From Dolomitihabitans soli (GTDB lineage: Bacteria > Actinomycetota > Actinomycetes > Streptosporangiales > Streptosporangiaceae), in the NCBI RefSeq assembly GCF_022213955.1, contig NZ_JAKNTW010000018.1, positions 124,001 to 188,000 on the forward strand: DNA of 64,000 nucleotides, in the 5' to 3' direction. The stretch's first letter is position 1. Each line of letters begins with the position of its first letter. Made by a program: the position numbers and the translations under genes. Positions 42,901 to 55,650 of the stretch are shown here, one piece after another. The notes under the pieces were generated by a model. That model had not been told where the DNA came from. It did no database searches and saw only the letters and a list, made by a program, of their open reading frames with translations.

Positions 42901-45803
42901 TCGCGGTCGTGCACTACCACCGCCCGCGGGGCGACTACGACGGCTGGGGCCTGCACGTGTGGTCCGGCGCGGCCGAACCGACCGAGTGGGCGGCTCCGAT
43001 CATGCCCGAGAGCACGGACGGGTTCGGCGCGACGTTCCGGGTGCCGCTCGCCCCGGGCGCGGAGAGCCTGAGCTACATCATCCACAAGGGCGACGAGAAG
43101 GACCTGCCCACCGACCAGTCGCTCGATCTGGCCACGACGGGGCACGAGGTGTGGCGGCTCGCCGGCACCGAGGGTCTGCTGCTCCCGCAGCCGCGTTCCG
43201 CGGTCGCCGACGCCGACCTGACGAAGGCGAAGGCGCACTGGATCGACGCGGGCACCATCGCCTGGCAGGTGCCGGGATCGCAGCACTACTCCCTCGCCTT
43301 CTCCGGCAAGGGCGACCTCGCCTACGAGGACGGCGATCTGACCGGTGACCTGCGCCTGATCCGGCTCAAGCCGGGCGCGCTGACCACGGCGCAGCGGGAG
43401 AAGTGGCCGCACCTGGCCGCGTACACCGCGCTCACGGTGGATCCGCGCGACGCCGACCTGGTGAAGCGGGCGCTGCGCGGCCAGATGGTCGCCGTCGAGC
43501 GCGACGCCTCGGGCGCGCTGCTCACCGCCACGGGCGTGCAGATCCCCGGCGTGCTCGACGACGTCTACGCGAGCGCGGCCACGGCCGAGCTGGGGCCGAA
43601 GCCGGGGCTGCTGCCCAGGGCGTCGGTCTGGGCGCCGACCGCGCACAAGGTCTCGCTCGCCCTCTACCGGGACGCGACGGGCGGCGGCCGTACGACCCAC
43701 GAGATGCGGCGCGACGACGAGACCGGCGTGTGGTCCGTGCGCGGGCTGCCCACCTGGCGGAACCGCTACTACACGTTCCTGGTCACGGTCTTCTCCCGCG
43801 AGGCGGGCCGGGTGGTCACCAACGAGGTGACCGACCCCTACAGCCTGGCGCTGGCCACCGGCTCGGCCCGCAGCCGGTTCGCCGACCTGTCCAGCCGGTC
43901 GCAACGGCCCGACGGATGGTCCGCCCTGCGCAAACCGGAGCCGCGCAAGGCGACGTCCGTCTACGAGCTGCACGTGCGCGACTTCTCCGCCTCCGACAAG
44001 ACCGTCCCGGCCGGCGAGCGTGGCACCTACGCGGCGTTCTCCGGCGACGGGGCGGGCATGAGGGAGCTGCGGAAACTGGCGGCGGACGGCCTGACACACG
44101 TCCACCTGCTGCCGGTCTTCGACCTCGCCACCATCCCCGAGCGGCGGGCCGACCGGACCGAGCCCCGCTGCGACCTGGCCGCCATGCCCCCCGACTCGGA
44201 GGAGCAGCAGGCGTGCGTGACGGCCACGGCGGCCGGCGACTCCTTCAACTGGGGCTACGACCCGTTGCACTACACGGTGCCCGAGGGCTCCTACGCGACC
44301 GATCCCGACGCCCGGACCAAGGAGTTCCGCGGCATGGTCATGGGCCTGAACGCCGCCGGCCTGCGCGTGGTGATGGACGTCGTCTACAACCACACCCACG
44401 CCGCCGGCCAGGACCCCCTGTCGGTCCTGGACCGGATCGTGCCCGGCTACTACCACCGGCTGCTGCCCGACGGCTCGGTCGCGAACTCCACCTGCTGCGC
44501 CAACACCGCCCCCGAGCACCTGATGATGGGCAGGCTGGTGGTCGACTCCATCGTCACCTGGGCCCGCGACTACAAGATCGACGGCTTCCGGTTCGACCTG
44601 ATGGGCCACCACCCCAAGGCCAACATCACGGCCGTACGGCGCGCCCTCGACGCGCTGACCGTCCGCGAGGACGGCGTGGACGGCAGGTCGATCATCCTGT
44701 ACGGCGAGGGCTGGAACTTCGGCGAGGTGGCGAACGACGCCAGGTTCGTCCAGGCGACCCAGGCGAACATGGCGGGCACCGGCGTCGGCACCTTCAACGA
44801 CCGCCTGCGCGACGCCGTACGCGGCGGCGGCCCGTTCGACGAGGACCCCCGGGTGCAGGGCTTCGGCTCCGGCCTGGCCGGCGCGCCCAACGGCTCCCCG
44901 GCCAACGGCACCGCCCAGCAGCAGGAGGCCCGCCTGCTCGCCTACCACGACCTGATCAAGGTGGGCCTGACCGGCAACCTCCGCGACTACCGGTTCACCG
45001 ATTCCAGCGGCAAGGAGGTGACCGGCGGGCAGGTCGACTACAACGGCTCCCCCGCCGGCTACACGGCGGCCCCGGGCGAGGCCGTGACCTATGTGGACGC
45101 CCACGACAACGAGACCCTCTTCGACGCGCTCGCCTACAAGCTGCCCGCCTCGGCCCCGATGGCCGACCGGGTGCGGATGCAGACCCTGTCGCTGGCGGCG
45201 GCCACGCTCGCCCAGGGCACGGCGTTCGTGCACGCGGGCAGCGAGCGGCTGCGGTCGAAGTCGCTCGACCGCAACTCCTACGACTCGGGCGACTGGTTCA
45301 ACCGGCTGCTGTGGGACTGCGCCGACGGCAACGGCTTCGGCTCGGGGCTGCCGCCGCGGGCCGACAACGAGGCCAAGTGGCCCTATGCCCGGCCGTTGCT
45401 CGCCGACCCCGCGCTGAAGCCGGGCTGCGCCGAGATCGGCGCGACCAGGGCGGGGTTCGGCGAGTTCCTGCGGATCCGCTCCTCCTCACCGGCCTTCGCC
45501 CTCGGTTCGCTCGCCGAGGTGCAGAGCCGGCTGTCCTTCCCCGCCTCCGCGGCTCCCGGTGTGATCGCGATGCACCTGGACGCCGCGGGCCTCGATCCGC
45601 GCTGGAAGTCGATCACGGTCGTCTTCAACGCGACCCCCCAGGCACGGCCGCAGACGGTCGCCGCGCTGAGGGGAACGGCCGCGGAGTTGCATCCGGTCCA
45701 GCGGGCCGGCGGCGACCCCGTGGTCAAGCAGTCCGCCTTCGACCGGGCGACCGGCACGATCACGGTGCCCGCCCGCACGGTGGCGGTGTTCGTCCAATCC
45801 TGA
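39987..45803 (+). CDS. Secreted amylopullulanase with two GH13 domains
   Basis: This 1938-residue exoenzyme hydrolyses alpha-1,4 and alpha-1,6 bonds of starch. It has a signal peptide (about 1-42) and a GH13 alpha-amylase domain (about 100-560; D349 in [10 protein letters not shown]383 in FGEVYS, D454 in GNHDMGR). An Ig-like stretch comes next, then three pullulanase-associated CBM41 modules (about 770-1075, each with YDGWGLH or a variant). A CBM48/N-domain region leads into a GH13 pullulanase domain (about 1320-1900; D1537 in [10 protein letters not shown]1574 in YGEGW, D1707 in DAHDNET). Both triads look intact. I chose GTG 39987, 5 nt after GGAGG, over GTG 39975. Similar double enzymes occur in Streptomyces. 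Confidence 0.93.
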   Translation: MVWPLAPRHARTPHASPVTRIAATTLAATLLLSLSPPPASATTRTAGTLAPRQPASTTTATATATNVRPAQRPVTSPMSRQAEPSDKDLARNALRDDLSRERFYFAMTDRFANGDPGNDRGGLAGDRLNTGFDPAHKGFYQGGDLKGLIGGLDYIKNLGSTAIWITPAFENRPVQGMDADASAGYHGYWITDFTRIDPHLGTNRQMKDLVKEAHKRGMKVFFDIITNHTADVIDYREQTYGYRSKAAYPYLDADGAPFDDRAGPFPKVTTDSFPYSPVAPAKAKTPAWLNDPTMYHNRGDSTFAGESAEYGDFSGLDDLWTERPEVVEGMTDIYRTWVRDTGIDGFRIDTAKHVDMRFWERFSPALDGYAARLGNERFFMFGEVYSSEPALTSRYSTRGGMDATLDFPFQEAARSFSGGTARADRLARLYADDDHHIDADGNAASAPTFLGNHDMGRIGRFVAQDNPGASDSELLRRDLLAHELMYLTRGQPVVYYGDEQGFTGKGGDQDARQPMFASATQSYLTDDLIGTEATHAQDNRVPAHPLYQGISALAKLRDAHPALADGAQVERLAADGLYAFSRIDARAGIEYVVAVNNAEVPATAAVPTYSPAMSFTGVYGETAPRTSGADGRLTVTVPALGAVVYRAAAKLAVPAREPAVSITLPGAEIRGTAEDDRVPITATVPGDGFDQVTFAAKAGDGDWRVLGTDDAPNGRTFRIFHDLRDIPPGTTITYKAVVKDSAGRFAAAKAAATVGAEPGQPDPGTVTRDWLLVHYQRADHDGWGLHTWGDVEQPTDWASPLPLNGVDEFGRFAWIRLKPGATEVGLIAHKGEEKDGGDRTVNPARTGEIWLVEGHDGVYTSRAAAQGFATVRYHRPDAKYDGWGLHLWGDGLADGVGTDWAAPRMPDGTDAAGAFWEVPLKDASAPLNFIIHQGDTKDPGADQSFVPAVTPEGHVNSGQAAVHPTGAAARNVAVVHYHRPRGDYDGWGLHVWSGAAEPTEWAAPIMPESTDGFGATFRVPLAPGAESLSYIIHKGDEKDLPTDQSLDLATTGHEVWRLAGTEGLLLPQPRSAVADADLTKAKAHWIDAGTIAWQVPGSQHYSLAFSGKGDLAYEDGDLTGDLRLIRLKPGALTTAQREKWPHLAAYTALTVDPRDADLVKRALRGQMVAVERDASGALLTATGVQIPGVLDDVYASAATAELGPKPGLLPRASVWAPTAHKVSLALYRDATGGGRTTHEMRRDDETGVWSVRGLPTWRNRYYTFLVTVFSREAGRVVTNEVTDPYSLALATGSARSRFADLSSRSQRPDGWSALRKPEPRKATSVYELHVRDFSASDKTVPAGERGTYAAFSGDGAGMRELRKLAADGLTHVHLLPVFDLATIPERRADRTEPRCDLAAMPPDSEEQQACVTATAAGDSFNWGYDPLHYTVPEGSYATDPDARTKEFRGMVMGLNAAGLRVVMDVVYNHTHAAGQDPLSVLDRIVPGYYHRLLPDGSVANSTCCANTAPEHLMMGRLVVDSIVTWARDYKIDGFRFDLMGHHPKANITAVRRALDALTVREDGVDGRSIILYGEGWNFGEVANDARFVQATQANMAGTGVGTFNDRLRDAVRGGGPFDEDPRVQGFGSGLAGAPNGSPANGTAQQQEARLLAYHDLIKVGLTGNLRDYRFTDSSGKEVTGGQVDYNGSPAGYTAAPGEAVTYVDAHDNETLFDALAYKLPASAPMADRVRMQTLSLAAATLAQGTAFVHAGSERLRSKSLDRNSYDSGDWFNRLLWDCADGNGFGSGLPPRADNEAKWPYARPLLADPALKPGCAEIGATRAGFGEFLRIRSSSPAFALGSLAEVQSRLSFPASAAPGVIAMHLDAAGLDPRWKSITVVFNATPQARPQTVAALRGTAAELHPVQRAGGDPVVKQSAFDRATGTITVPARTVAVFVQS

Positions 45804-45810
45804 CCTGAGC

Positions 45811-45842
45811 GCCGGGCCGGGTGTTGGCGCACCCGGCCCGGC
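45811..45842 (+). terminator. Stem-loop terminator after amylopullulanase
   Basis: A perfect 13-bp stem (45811-45823 with 45830-45842) with a 6-nt loop, starting 7 nt after the stop codon. Confidence 0.8.
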
Positions 45843-45876
45843 CAGGGATCCCTTCCACACAACCTGGAGGCCCCCG

Positions 45877-46029
45877 TTGAGATCCTACAAACGACCGCCG
45901 GCGTTACCCGGCCGCCTGCTCACCGCGTCGGACGCGCGGCCGCGTCGCCGGCGGCAGCAGGACGATCAGCCCGTCACGCGGCCCCGTCCGCTGATCTCCC
46001 CGCCCCGCCTCGCCGACGGCCGGCGGTGA
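45877..46029 (+). CDS. Possible 50-residue leader peptide before alpha-amylase
   Basis: A TTG at 45877 is preceded by GGAGG at 6 nt, better than the site of the amylase gene itself. It encodes 50 residues, mostly Arg, Pro, Gln and Asp (RSYKRPPALPGRLL, then RPRRRRQQDD), and stops 4 nt before the amylase ATG. It has no signal peptide. Its arrangement suggests a translated leader that couples or tunes amylase translation. Chance is possible because high-GC DNA makes open frames easily. Confidence 0.4.
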   Translation: MRSYKRPPALPGRLLTASDARPRRRRQQDDQPVTRPRPLISPPRLADGRR

Positions 46030-46033
46030 CGGC

Positions 46034-49006
46034 ATGCGCGCCCTTCCCCGGCGGACGCTCACCCTGCTCTGCGTGGCGGGTGTCGGCCTGACCTCCGCGC
46101 TCGTCCCCACCACGACGGCGCACGCCGCCAACACCGCGACCGTCTACTACGCCACCTCCTGGCCCACCGCGAACATCCACTACCAGCCCACCGGCGGCTC
46201 CTGGACCGCCGTCCCCGGCGTCGCCATGGACGAGACGGCCTGCGCGGGCTGGAAGAAGAAGACCCTCGACCTCGGCACCGCCACCGGCCTCAAGGCCGCC
46301 TTCAACAACGGCTCCGGCACCTGGGACAACAACAACGGCGCCGACCACACCCTCGGCACCGGAACCGTGATGGTGCGGAACGGCCAGGTCACGGCAGGCG
46401 ACCCGTGCGCCGGGACCGGCGGCAACCAGGCCATCGTCTATTTCCACACGAAGACCAAGGGCTGGACCTCGGCCAACGTCCACTACCAGCCCACCGGCGG
46501 CTCGTGGACCCCGGTGCCGGGCGTGGCGATGAACGAGACCGCCTGCGCCGACTGGGCGAAGCGGACCATCGACCTCGGCACCGCCACCGGCCTCAAGGCC
46601 GCCTTCAACAACGGCTCCGGCACCTGGGACAACAACAACGGCGCCGACTACACCATCGGGCTCGGCCGTACGACGGTGAAGGGCGGGGTGGTGGTGGCGG
46701 GGGCCGCCGAACCCTGCGCGCCGGCGACTCCCGACGAGACCGCTCCCTCCGTGCCCGCCGGGCTGACCGCCACCGTGAGCGGCACGACCGTCAAGCTGTC
46801 CTGGACGGCCGCGACCGACAACGTGGGGGTCACCGGTTACGAGATCAGACGGGCGAAGGGCGCGGGCACGCCGGTGGTGCTGAAGGCCGGCGGCACGTCC
46901 TACTCCGACGCGGGCCTCGACCCGCGGACGGCCTACACCTACCGGGTCAGGGCACTCGACGCCGCGGGCAACGCCTCCGCCGACGGCGGCGCGGTCCCGG
47001 CCACGACGGGCGACGCCCCGCCGGCGCCGGCCGAGGGCTCACCGCTGGGCGGCGACCCGCGCGAGGACTCGATCTACTTCGTGATGACCGCCCGCTTCAA
47101 CGACGGCGACCCGGCGAACAACCGGGGCGGCAGCCAGCACGTCCGGTCGGGGAACGCGGCGAACGGCGACCCGATGTTCCGCGGCGACTTCAAAGGGCTG
47201 ATCGACAAGCTCGACTACGTGAAGGCGCTCGGCTTCTCCGCCATCTGGATCACCCCGGTGGTGCTGAACCGGTCCGACTACGACTTCCACGGCTACCACG
47301 GGTGGGACTTCCACCGGATCGACACCCGGCTGGAGACCCCGGGCGCCACCTACCAGGATCTGATCAACAAGGCGCACGCCAAGGGCATCAAGATCTTCCA
47401 GGACGTGGTCTACAACCACAGCTCCCGGTGGGGCGTCAAGGATCTGTTCACCCCCACCGTGTGGGGGGCGCGGGACGAGTGGAAGTGGCTCTACAACGAG
47501 AAGGAGCCGGGCCGGGAGTACGACCCGATGGTGGAGCACCAGGGGAACGACCCCGGCCTGACGCCGCAGCAGAACGCGCTGGCCAAGGGCCGGCCGTACA
47601 ACGGAGACCAGTGGTCCACCGCGGCCCCGGCGGGCAACACGTGCAGGGACTACGGCACGCCGACCCAGTACACCAGCCCGGAGGGCTTCCGGATCCACAA
47701 CTGCCAGTGGCCGAACCCGACCTCGGGCATGTTCCCCGCGAGCTACTACCACCAGTGCTGGATCGGCAACTGGGAGGGCGCGGACTCCAAGAGTTGCTGG
47801 CTGCACGACGACCTGGCCGACCTCAACACCGAGAGCAAGGTCGTCCAGGACTACCTGATCGACGTCTACAACAAGTTCATCGACATGGGCGTCGACGGCT
47901 TCCGGGTGGACACCGCCGTGCACGTCTCACGGCTGATGTGGAACCGGCGTTTCCTGCCGGCCCTGCGGGAGCACGCGGTGAGCAGGCACGGGGAGAAGGG
48001 CAAGGACTTCTACGTCTTCGGCGAGGTCGCGGCGTTCGTGCACGACAAGTGGAACCGGGGCTCGGTCAACCACTCCGCGCAGTTCTACACCTGGAAGGAG
48101 CGCAGGGAGTTCGACCCCGACGACGCGAAGGCCGTCGTGGAACAGTTCGACCACGAGAACCTGATGGGCACGGGCAACCAGCCCACCAGCACCAACGCCT
48201 TCCTGAACGGCAACTCCTACCACGCGCCCGACCACAGCAAGGCGTCCGGCATGAACGTCATCGACATGCGGATGCACATGAACTTCGGCGAGGCGGCCAA
48301 CGCCTTCGACAACGGCAGGGACTCCGACGACAGCTACAACGACGCTACCTACAACACCGTCTACGTCGACTCGCACGACTACGGCCCCAACAAGTCGACG
48401 GTCCGTTACGCGGGCGGCACCGACGCGTGGGCGGAGAACATGAGCCTGATGTGGACCTTCCGCGGCATCCCGACCCTCTTCTACGGCTCGGAGATCGAGT
48501 TCCAGAAGGGCCGGCCGATCGACTGCGGCCCGGTCTGCCCGCTGGCCACCACCGGTCGCGCCTACTACGGCGACCATCTCGAAGGGAGCGTGACCGCCTC
48601 GGGCTTCGGCGTCGTGGGCAGCACCTCCGGCCCGGTGGCGCAGACGCTGAACCAGCCGCTGGCCAGGCACCTGCAACGGCTGAACCAGATCCGCAGGGCG
48701 GTGCCGGCGCTGCAGAAGGGGCAGTACTCCACCGAGGGCGTCAGCGGCCGGATGGCGTACAAGCGCCGCTACACGGCCGGCGGGGTGGACAGTTTCGCCC
48801 TGGTCACGGTCTCCGGCACGGCGACCTTCACCGGCGTGCCGAACGGCACCTACGTGGACGCCGTCACCGGTGACCGCAAGACCGTCACCGGCGGCTCCCT
48901 GACCGCCTCCGTGTCCGGCAAGGGCAACCTGCGCGTCTACGTGCTCGATCTGCCGGGCGGTCCCGCGCCCGGCAAGGTCGGCGCCGACGGGCCTTATCTG
49001 AAGTAG
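46034..49006 (+). CDS. Secreted alpha-amylase with two CBM25 modules
   Basis: This 990-residue enzyme cuts internal alpha-1,4 bonds of starch. It has a signal peptide ending AHA (about 31), two starch-binding CBM25-like modules (about 33-122 and 134-222), a fibronectin type III linker (about 236-322) and a GH13 domain (about 340-900). Catalytic residues are D626 (DGFRVDTAV), E664 (FGEVAA) and D782 (DSHDYG). Seven or more cysteines in the catalytic half suggest disulfides. The two CBM modules share a 78-bp identical stretch. ATG 46034 has only a weak ribosome site and may depend on the upstream small frame. A terminator lies at 49019. Confidence 0.93.
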   Translation: MRALPRRTLTLLCVAGVGLTSALVPTTTAHAANTATVYYATSWPTANIHYQPTGGSWTAVPGVAMDETACAGWKKKTLDLGTATGLKAAFNNGSGTWDNNNGADHTLGTGTVMVRNGQVTAGDPCAGTGGNQAIVYFHTKTKGWTSANVHYQPTGGSWTPVPGVAMNETACADWAKRTIDLGTATGLKAAFNNGSGTWDNNNGADYTIGLGRTTVKGGVVVAGAAEPCAPATPDETAPSVPAGLTATVSGTTVKLSWTAATDNVGVTGYEIRRAKGAGTPVVLKAGGTSYSDAGLDPRTAYTYRVRALDAAGNASADGGAVPATTGDAPPAPAEGSPLGGDPREDSIYFVMTARFNDGDPANNRGGSQHVRSGNAANGDPMFRGDFKGLIDKLDYVKALGFSAIWITPVVLNRSDYDFHGYHGWDFHRIDTRLETPGATYQDLINKAHAKGIKIFQDVVYNHSSRWGVKDLFTPTVWGARDEWKWLYNEKEPGREYDPMVEHQGNDPGLTPQQNALAKGRPYNGDQWSTAAPAGNTCRDYGTPTQYTSPEGFRIHNCQWPNPTSGMFPASYYHQCWIGNWEGADSKSCWLHDDLADLNTESKVVQDYLIDVYNKFIDMGVDGFRVDTAVHVSRLMWNRRFLPALREHAVSRHGEKGKDFYVFGEVAAFVHDKWNRGSVNHSAQFYTWKERREFDPDDAKAVVEQFDHENLMGTGNQPTSTNAFLNGNSYHAPDHSKASGMNVIDMRMHMNFGEAANAFDNGRDSDDSYNDATYNTVYVDSHDYGPNKSTVRYAGGTDAWAENMSLMWTFRGIPTLFYGSEIEFQKGRPIDCGPVCPLATTGRAYYGDHLEGSVTASGFGVVGSTSGPVAQTLNQPLARHLQRLNQIRRAVPALQKGQYSTEGVSGRMAYKRRYTAGGVDSFALVTVSGTATFTGVPNGTYVDAVTGDRKTVTGGSLTASVSGKGNLRVYVLDLPGGPAPGKVGADGPYLK
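46268..46648. repeat. Duplicated starch-binding module at DNA level
   Basis: 46268-46345 and 46571-46648 are identical over 78 bp, 303 bp (101 codons) apart. Each encodes the end of a CBM25 module (LGTATGLKAAFNNGSGTW region). Silent sites match too, so the duplication is recent or is kept uniform by gene conversion. Confidence 0.9.
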
Positions 49007-49018
49007 CGAGGACCCCCA

Positions 49019-49045
49019 GGCGGGGGACGGGAACCGTCCCCCGCC
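49019..49045 (+). terminator. Stem-loop terminator after alpha-amylase
   Basis: A 12-bp perfect stem (49019-49030 with 49034-49045) with a GAA loop, 12 nt after the stop codon. Confidence 0.85.
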
Positions 49046-49076
49046 ACAATTGGGTCTTACTGAAAAGGTTCTTAAC

Positions 49077-49082
49077 TATTAT
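49077..49082 (+). promoter_or_regulatory. -10 box of the LysR gene at 49092
   Basis: TATTAT lies 9 nt before the GTG start codon in an unusually AT-rich stretch (49046-49091). No ribosome site precedes the GTG, so the mRNA is probably leaderless or nearly so. Confidence 0.5.
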
Positions 49083-49091
49083 TCTCGAACT

Positions 49092-50033
49092 GTGGACTTA
49101 GAGGTTCGACATCTACGGGCAGTATGCGCGATCGCCGACTGCGGAAGCATCTCGAAGGCGGCGGTGTCGCTGCAGACGTCACAGCCCGCCCTCACCGCCC
49201 AGCTCCGCCGGATCGAGCGGATGTTCGGCGGCCCGCTGTTCGACCGGGGCCGGGAGGGCGCCCGTCCGACGCCGCTCGGCGCGTGGGTGCTGCTGCGCTC
49301 CCGCTCGCTGCTGCCCGCCTTCGACGAGCTGCAACGGGACGGCCGGAGGTACGGCGCGCACGACGTGATCAGGGTGGGCTGCGCGCCGACCCGCCTCGCG
49401 ATCCACGTCACCGAGTGCCTGCACGAGCTGCTCGACGGCACCGGCGTGGCGATGCGCACCGAGGAGGCCGTGGACGTCCTGCCCGAGCTGCTGGAGTCGG
49501 AACGGCTGGAGCTGGCCGTGCTCACCGACTATCCGGGGCACGAGCTGGGCCCCCGGCCGGGCGTCTCCTATTCGATCGTCGCCGCCGAGCCGCTCTTCGT
49601 CGGGCTCTCGGCCGCTCATCCGCTGGCCGTACAGCAGGAGATCGAGCTGCGGGACCTCGCGGCCGAGGAGTGGTCGATGCCCACGCTCGTCGAGACGGGG
49701 CACCGCGAGCACTTCTGGGCGGCGTGCGGGCGGCACGGGTTCGCTCCCCGGATCTCCTACTCCCTGCACTCCAACGTGGCGCTCGGGCTGATCGCCACCG
49801 GCCGGTGCGTCGGCATGTTCCAGGCGACCAGCCGCGAGTCGCCCGGCATCGCCATCCGCCCGCTCACCGGCACGCCGCTGCGCTCCCGCCACGTGATCGG
49901 CTGGACCGAGCACGGCCCGATCGCCCGGCACGCGGCCCACCTGCTGCAGAGCGTCACCCGCGCGTACTGGGCCGACGCCCTGCACGCGCCCGTCTACGCC
50001 TCCTGGCTCAAGCGGCATAGCGCGACGTTATAG
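49092..50033 (+). CDS. LysR-family transcriptional regulator
   Basis: The 313-residue product has an N-terminal LysR winged helix (LEVRHLRAVCAIADCGSISKAA, then LQTSQPALTAQLRRIE) and an effector domain from about residue 90 (VIRVGCAPTRLAIHV). GTG 49092 was chosen over an upstream TTG because the -10 box TATTAT precedes it. The end is 88 bp from the M4-M28 protease gene, in the same direction. In Streptomyces similar LysR genes sit beside secreted proteases, so this gene may regulate the next one. That is an inference. Confidence 0.9.
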   Translation: MDLEVRHLRAVCAIADCGSISKAAVSLQTSQPALTAQLRRIERMFGGPLFDRGREGARPTPLGAWVLLRSRSLLPAFDELQRDGRRYGAHDVIRVGCAPTRLAIHVTECLHELLDGTGVAMRTEEAVDVLPELLESERLELAVLTDYPGHELGPRPGVSYSIVAAEPLFVGLSAAHPLAVQQEIELRDLAAEEWSMPTLVETGHREHFWAACGRHGFAPRISYSLHSNVALGLIATGRCVGMFQATSRESPGIAIRPLTGTPLRSRHVIGWTEHGPIARHAAHLLQSVTRAYWADALHAPVYASWLKRHSATL

Positions 50034-50120
50034 AAAGCTGGGGTTACTCCGATCGGCCGCCGGCTGTCAGCTTTGATCCAGCCCCGGCCGGGCTCCTTCT
50101 CACCCCCCAAGGAGCCATGA

Positions 50121-53315
<3,195 letters not shown>

Positions 53316-53328
53316 TCCGACCCTGGAG

Positions 53329-53368
53329 AGCTGCCCGTTTCGTCGCCGGGGACGAAGCGGGCAGCTCA
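53329..53368 (+). terminator. Strong stem-loop terminator after the protease
   Basis: A 17-bp stem with one G-T pair (53329-53345 with 53352-53368) around a 6-nt loop, 14 nt after the stop codon. The 150-bp spacer that follows holds the promoter of the NeuA-NeuB fusion gene. Confidence 0.85.
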
Positions 53369-53517
53369 TGTCATTCAGCATGATCTAGGCGCACGCAAAG
53401 TTAACAGGAGCGACGCGGAGCGTTCAGCTCAGTCACCCCCGCATGGTCACCCCCGTGGCTAGGTTTCGAAAACACCCCCAGCTCAGGGCCGTTTTCGTCC
53501 GTCCATGAGGAGTCATC

Positions 53518-55575
53518 TTGCGAGTCCTGGCCGTAGTCCCCGCCCGAGGCGGTTCCGCGGGCGTCCCGCTGAAGAACCTGGCCGAGGTCGGCGGCACGCC
53601 CCTCGTCGCCCGCGCGGTGCGAGCCTGCGTGCGGGCCGAACTCGTCGACGAGGTGATCGTCAGTACCGACCACGACGGGATCGCCGAGGCGGCCCGGCTC
53701 GCCGGCGCCCGCGTGGTCCAGCGCCCCGCCGAGTTGAGCGGCGGATCCGCCTCCAGCGAGTCGGCCGTGCTGCACGCGCTGGAGAGCATCGAGGAGGCGC
53801 CGGAGGTCGTCGTCCTCGTGCAGTGCACCAGCGCGTTCATCGACCCGGCCGACCTCGACGGCGCGATCGCCAAGGTCCTCGGCGGGACCGCCGACGTGGT
53901 CCTCTCCGGGCTGGAGACGCACGAGTTCCTGTGGCGGACGAACGGCGCGGGCGTCAACCACGACCCCGCCTACCGGCCCATGCGGCAGGACCGCGAGCCG
54001 CACTTCCGGGAGACCGGCGCGTTCTACGTGATGCGCGCCGAGGGGCTGCGCGAGCACGGGCACCGGTTCTTCGGCACCATCGCCCTGCAGCAGGTCGCGG
54101 CCAAGCGCGCGATCGAGGTGGACGGCCCGGAGGACCTCGACCTCGTCCGGGCGCTCGCGTCGTTCGTCGACGAGCCGGAGCCGATCGACGTCGACGCGGT
54201 GATCACCGACTTCGACGGCGTGCACACCGACGACCGCGCCTTCGTCGACCAGGACGGGCGGGAGATGGTCGCCGTCAGCCGCTCCGACGGGATGGGCATC
54301 GCCCTGCTGCGCCGCTCGGGGGTCAAGCTGCTGATCATGTCCACCGAGCACAACCCGGTGGTCGCCACCCGCGCGCGCAAGCTGGGCGTGCCGGTGCTCC
54401 AGGGCCTGACCGACAAGCGGACCGTGCTGCACGACTGGCTGACCATCGAGGGCCTCGACCCGGCCCGCGTCGCCTACGTGGGCAACGACGTCAACGACCT
54501 GGGCCCGATGAGCGAGGTCGGCTGGCCGATCACGGTGCCCGACGCCCACCCCCGGGTGCGCACCGCCGCCCGCGTCGTGCTCACCCGCCCCGGCGGTGCG
54601 GGAGCCGTACGGGAGCTGTGCGACCGGGTGCTGGCCGCGCGGCCGGCGCCGGACGCGGTGGCCGACGTCGCGCCGCGCACCGAGCTGCGGATCAGCCCGG
54701 TGGCCAAGCCGGTGCAGATCGGCGACACGCTGGTCGGCACGGGCCGGCCGGTCTACGTGATCGGCGAGATCGGCATCAACCACAACGGCGACCTCGACAT
54801 CGCGCGCCGGCTGATCGACGTCGCCGCCGAGGCCGGCTGCCAGGCGGTCAAGTTCCAGAAGCGCACCCCGGAGATCTGCGTTCCGCTGGAGCAGCGCGAC
54901 CAGATCAGGCAGACGCCGTGGGGCGAGATGACCTACATGGAGTACAAGATCCGGACGGAGTTCGGGCACGACGAGTACTCCCAGATCGCCGAGTACTGCA
55001 AGGAGCGGGGCCTGCACTGGTTCGCCTCGCCGTGGGACGTGCCCTCGGTGGAGTTCCTCGAAAGCATGGACGTCGTCACCCACAAGATCGCCTCGGCCGG
55101 CGTGACCGACCTGGAGCTCCTGCGGGCGCTCGCCGCCACCGGCAAGCCGCTCATCCTGTCCACCGGCATGTCCACGCTGGAGGAGATCGACCGGGCCGTG
55201 GAGATCCTCGGCACCTCCCGGCTGGTCCTCATGCACGCCACCTCCACCTACCCGCTCCCGCCCGAGGAGGCCAACCTCCGCACCATCGTCACCCTCCAGG
55301 AGCGGTACGGCGTGCCGGTCGGCTACTCGGGTCACGAGCGCGGCCTGCAGATCTCGCTGGCGGCGGTCACCCTCGGCGCGGTGACCGTGGAGCGGCACAT
55401 CACCCTGGACCGCACGATGTGGGGTTCCGACCACGCCGCCTCCCTCGAACCGGCCGGCCTCGAACACCTGGTGCGCGACATCCGGATCATCGAGACCGCC
55501 CTCGGCGACGGCGTCAAGCGCGTCTTCCCCGGCGAGGAGGCCCCCAAGGCCCGGCTGCGCCGCGTCACCGTCTGA
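53518..55575 (+). CDS. Trifunctional CMP-nonulosonate synthetase / HAD phosphatase / NeuB synthase
   Basis: The 685-residue chain carries three enzyme domains. Residues 1-225 are a CMP-sialate synthetase (VVPARGGSAGVPLKNL, strand GAFYVM). Residues 228-390 are a KdsC-type HAD phosphatase (D231 and D233 in TDFDGV, GNDVNDL). Residues 395-685 are a NeuB condensing TIM barrel (IGEIGINHNGDL, AVKFQKR, STGMST). NeuB ends at RLRRVTV with no C-terminal SAF domain. No NeuC epimerase is nearby. The set can convert hexosamine or hexose 6-phosphate plus phosphoenolpyruvate to a CMP-activated nine-carbon sugar. TTG 53518 follows GAGGAG. Confidence 0.92.
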   Translation: MRVLAVVPARGGSAGVPLKNLAEVGGTPLVARAVRACVRAELVDEVIVSTDHDGIAEAARLAGARVVQRPAELSGGSASSESAVLHALESIEEAPEVVVLVQCTSAFIDPADLDGAIAKVLGGTADVVLSGLETHEFLWRTNGAGVNHDPAYRPMRQDREPHFRETGAFYVMRAEGLREHGHRFFGTIALQQVAAKRAIEVDGPEDLDLVRALASFVDEPEPIDVDAVITDFDGVHTDDRAFVDQDGREMVAVSRSDGMGIALLRRSGVKLLIMSTEHNPVVATRARKLGVPVLQGLTDKRTVLHDWLTIEGLDPARVAYVGNDVNDLGPMSEVGWPITVPDAHPRVRTAARVVLTRPGGAGAVRELCDRVLAARPAPDAVADVAPRTELRISPVAKPVQIGDTLVGTGRPVYVIGEIGINHNGDLDIARRLIDVAAEAGCQAVKFQKRTPEICVPLEQRDQIRQTPWGEMTYMEYKIRTEFGHDEYSQIAEYCKERGLHWFASPWDVPSVEFLESMDVVTHKIASAGVTDLELLRALAATGKPLILSTGMSTLEEIDRAVEILGTSRLVLMHATSTYPLPPEEANLRTIVTLQERYGVPVGYSGHERGLQISLAAVTLGAVTVERHITLDRTMWGSDHAASLEPAGLEHLVRDIRIIETALGDGVKRVFPGEEAPKARLRRVTV

Positions 55576-55650
55576 CCACCACCCGGCCGCGTCACCGCCC
55601 CGGCCACCACACCACCGCGTCACCGTCCGGCCACACCCGAAGGAAGTGTT

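Noticed and set aside
40281-45233. Very long open frame (1650 codons) on the minus strand opposite the amylopullulanase
   Set aside because: It is antisense to a gene with intact catalytic motifs on the plus strand, has low-complexity Arg/Gly/Val content and no recognisable domains; high GC creates such frames.
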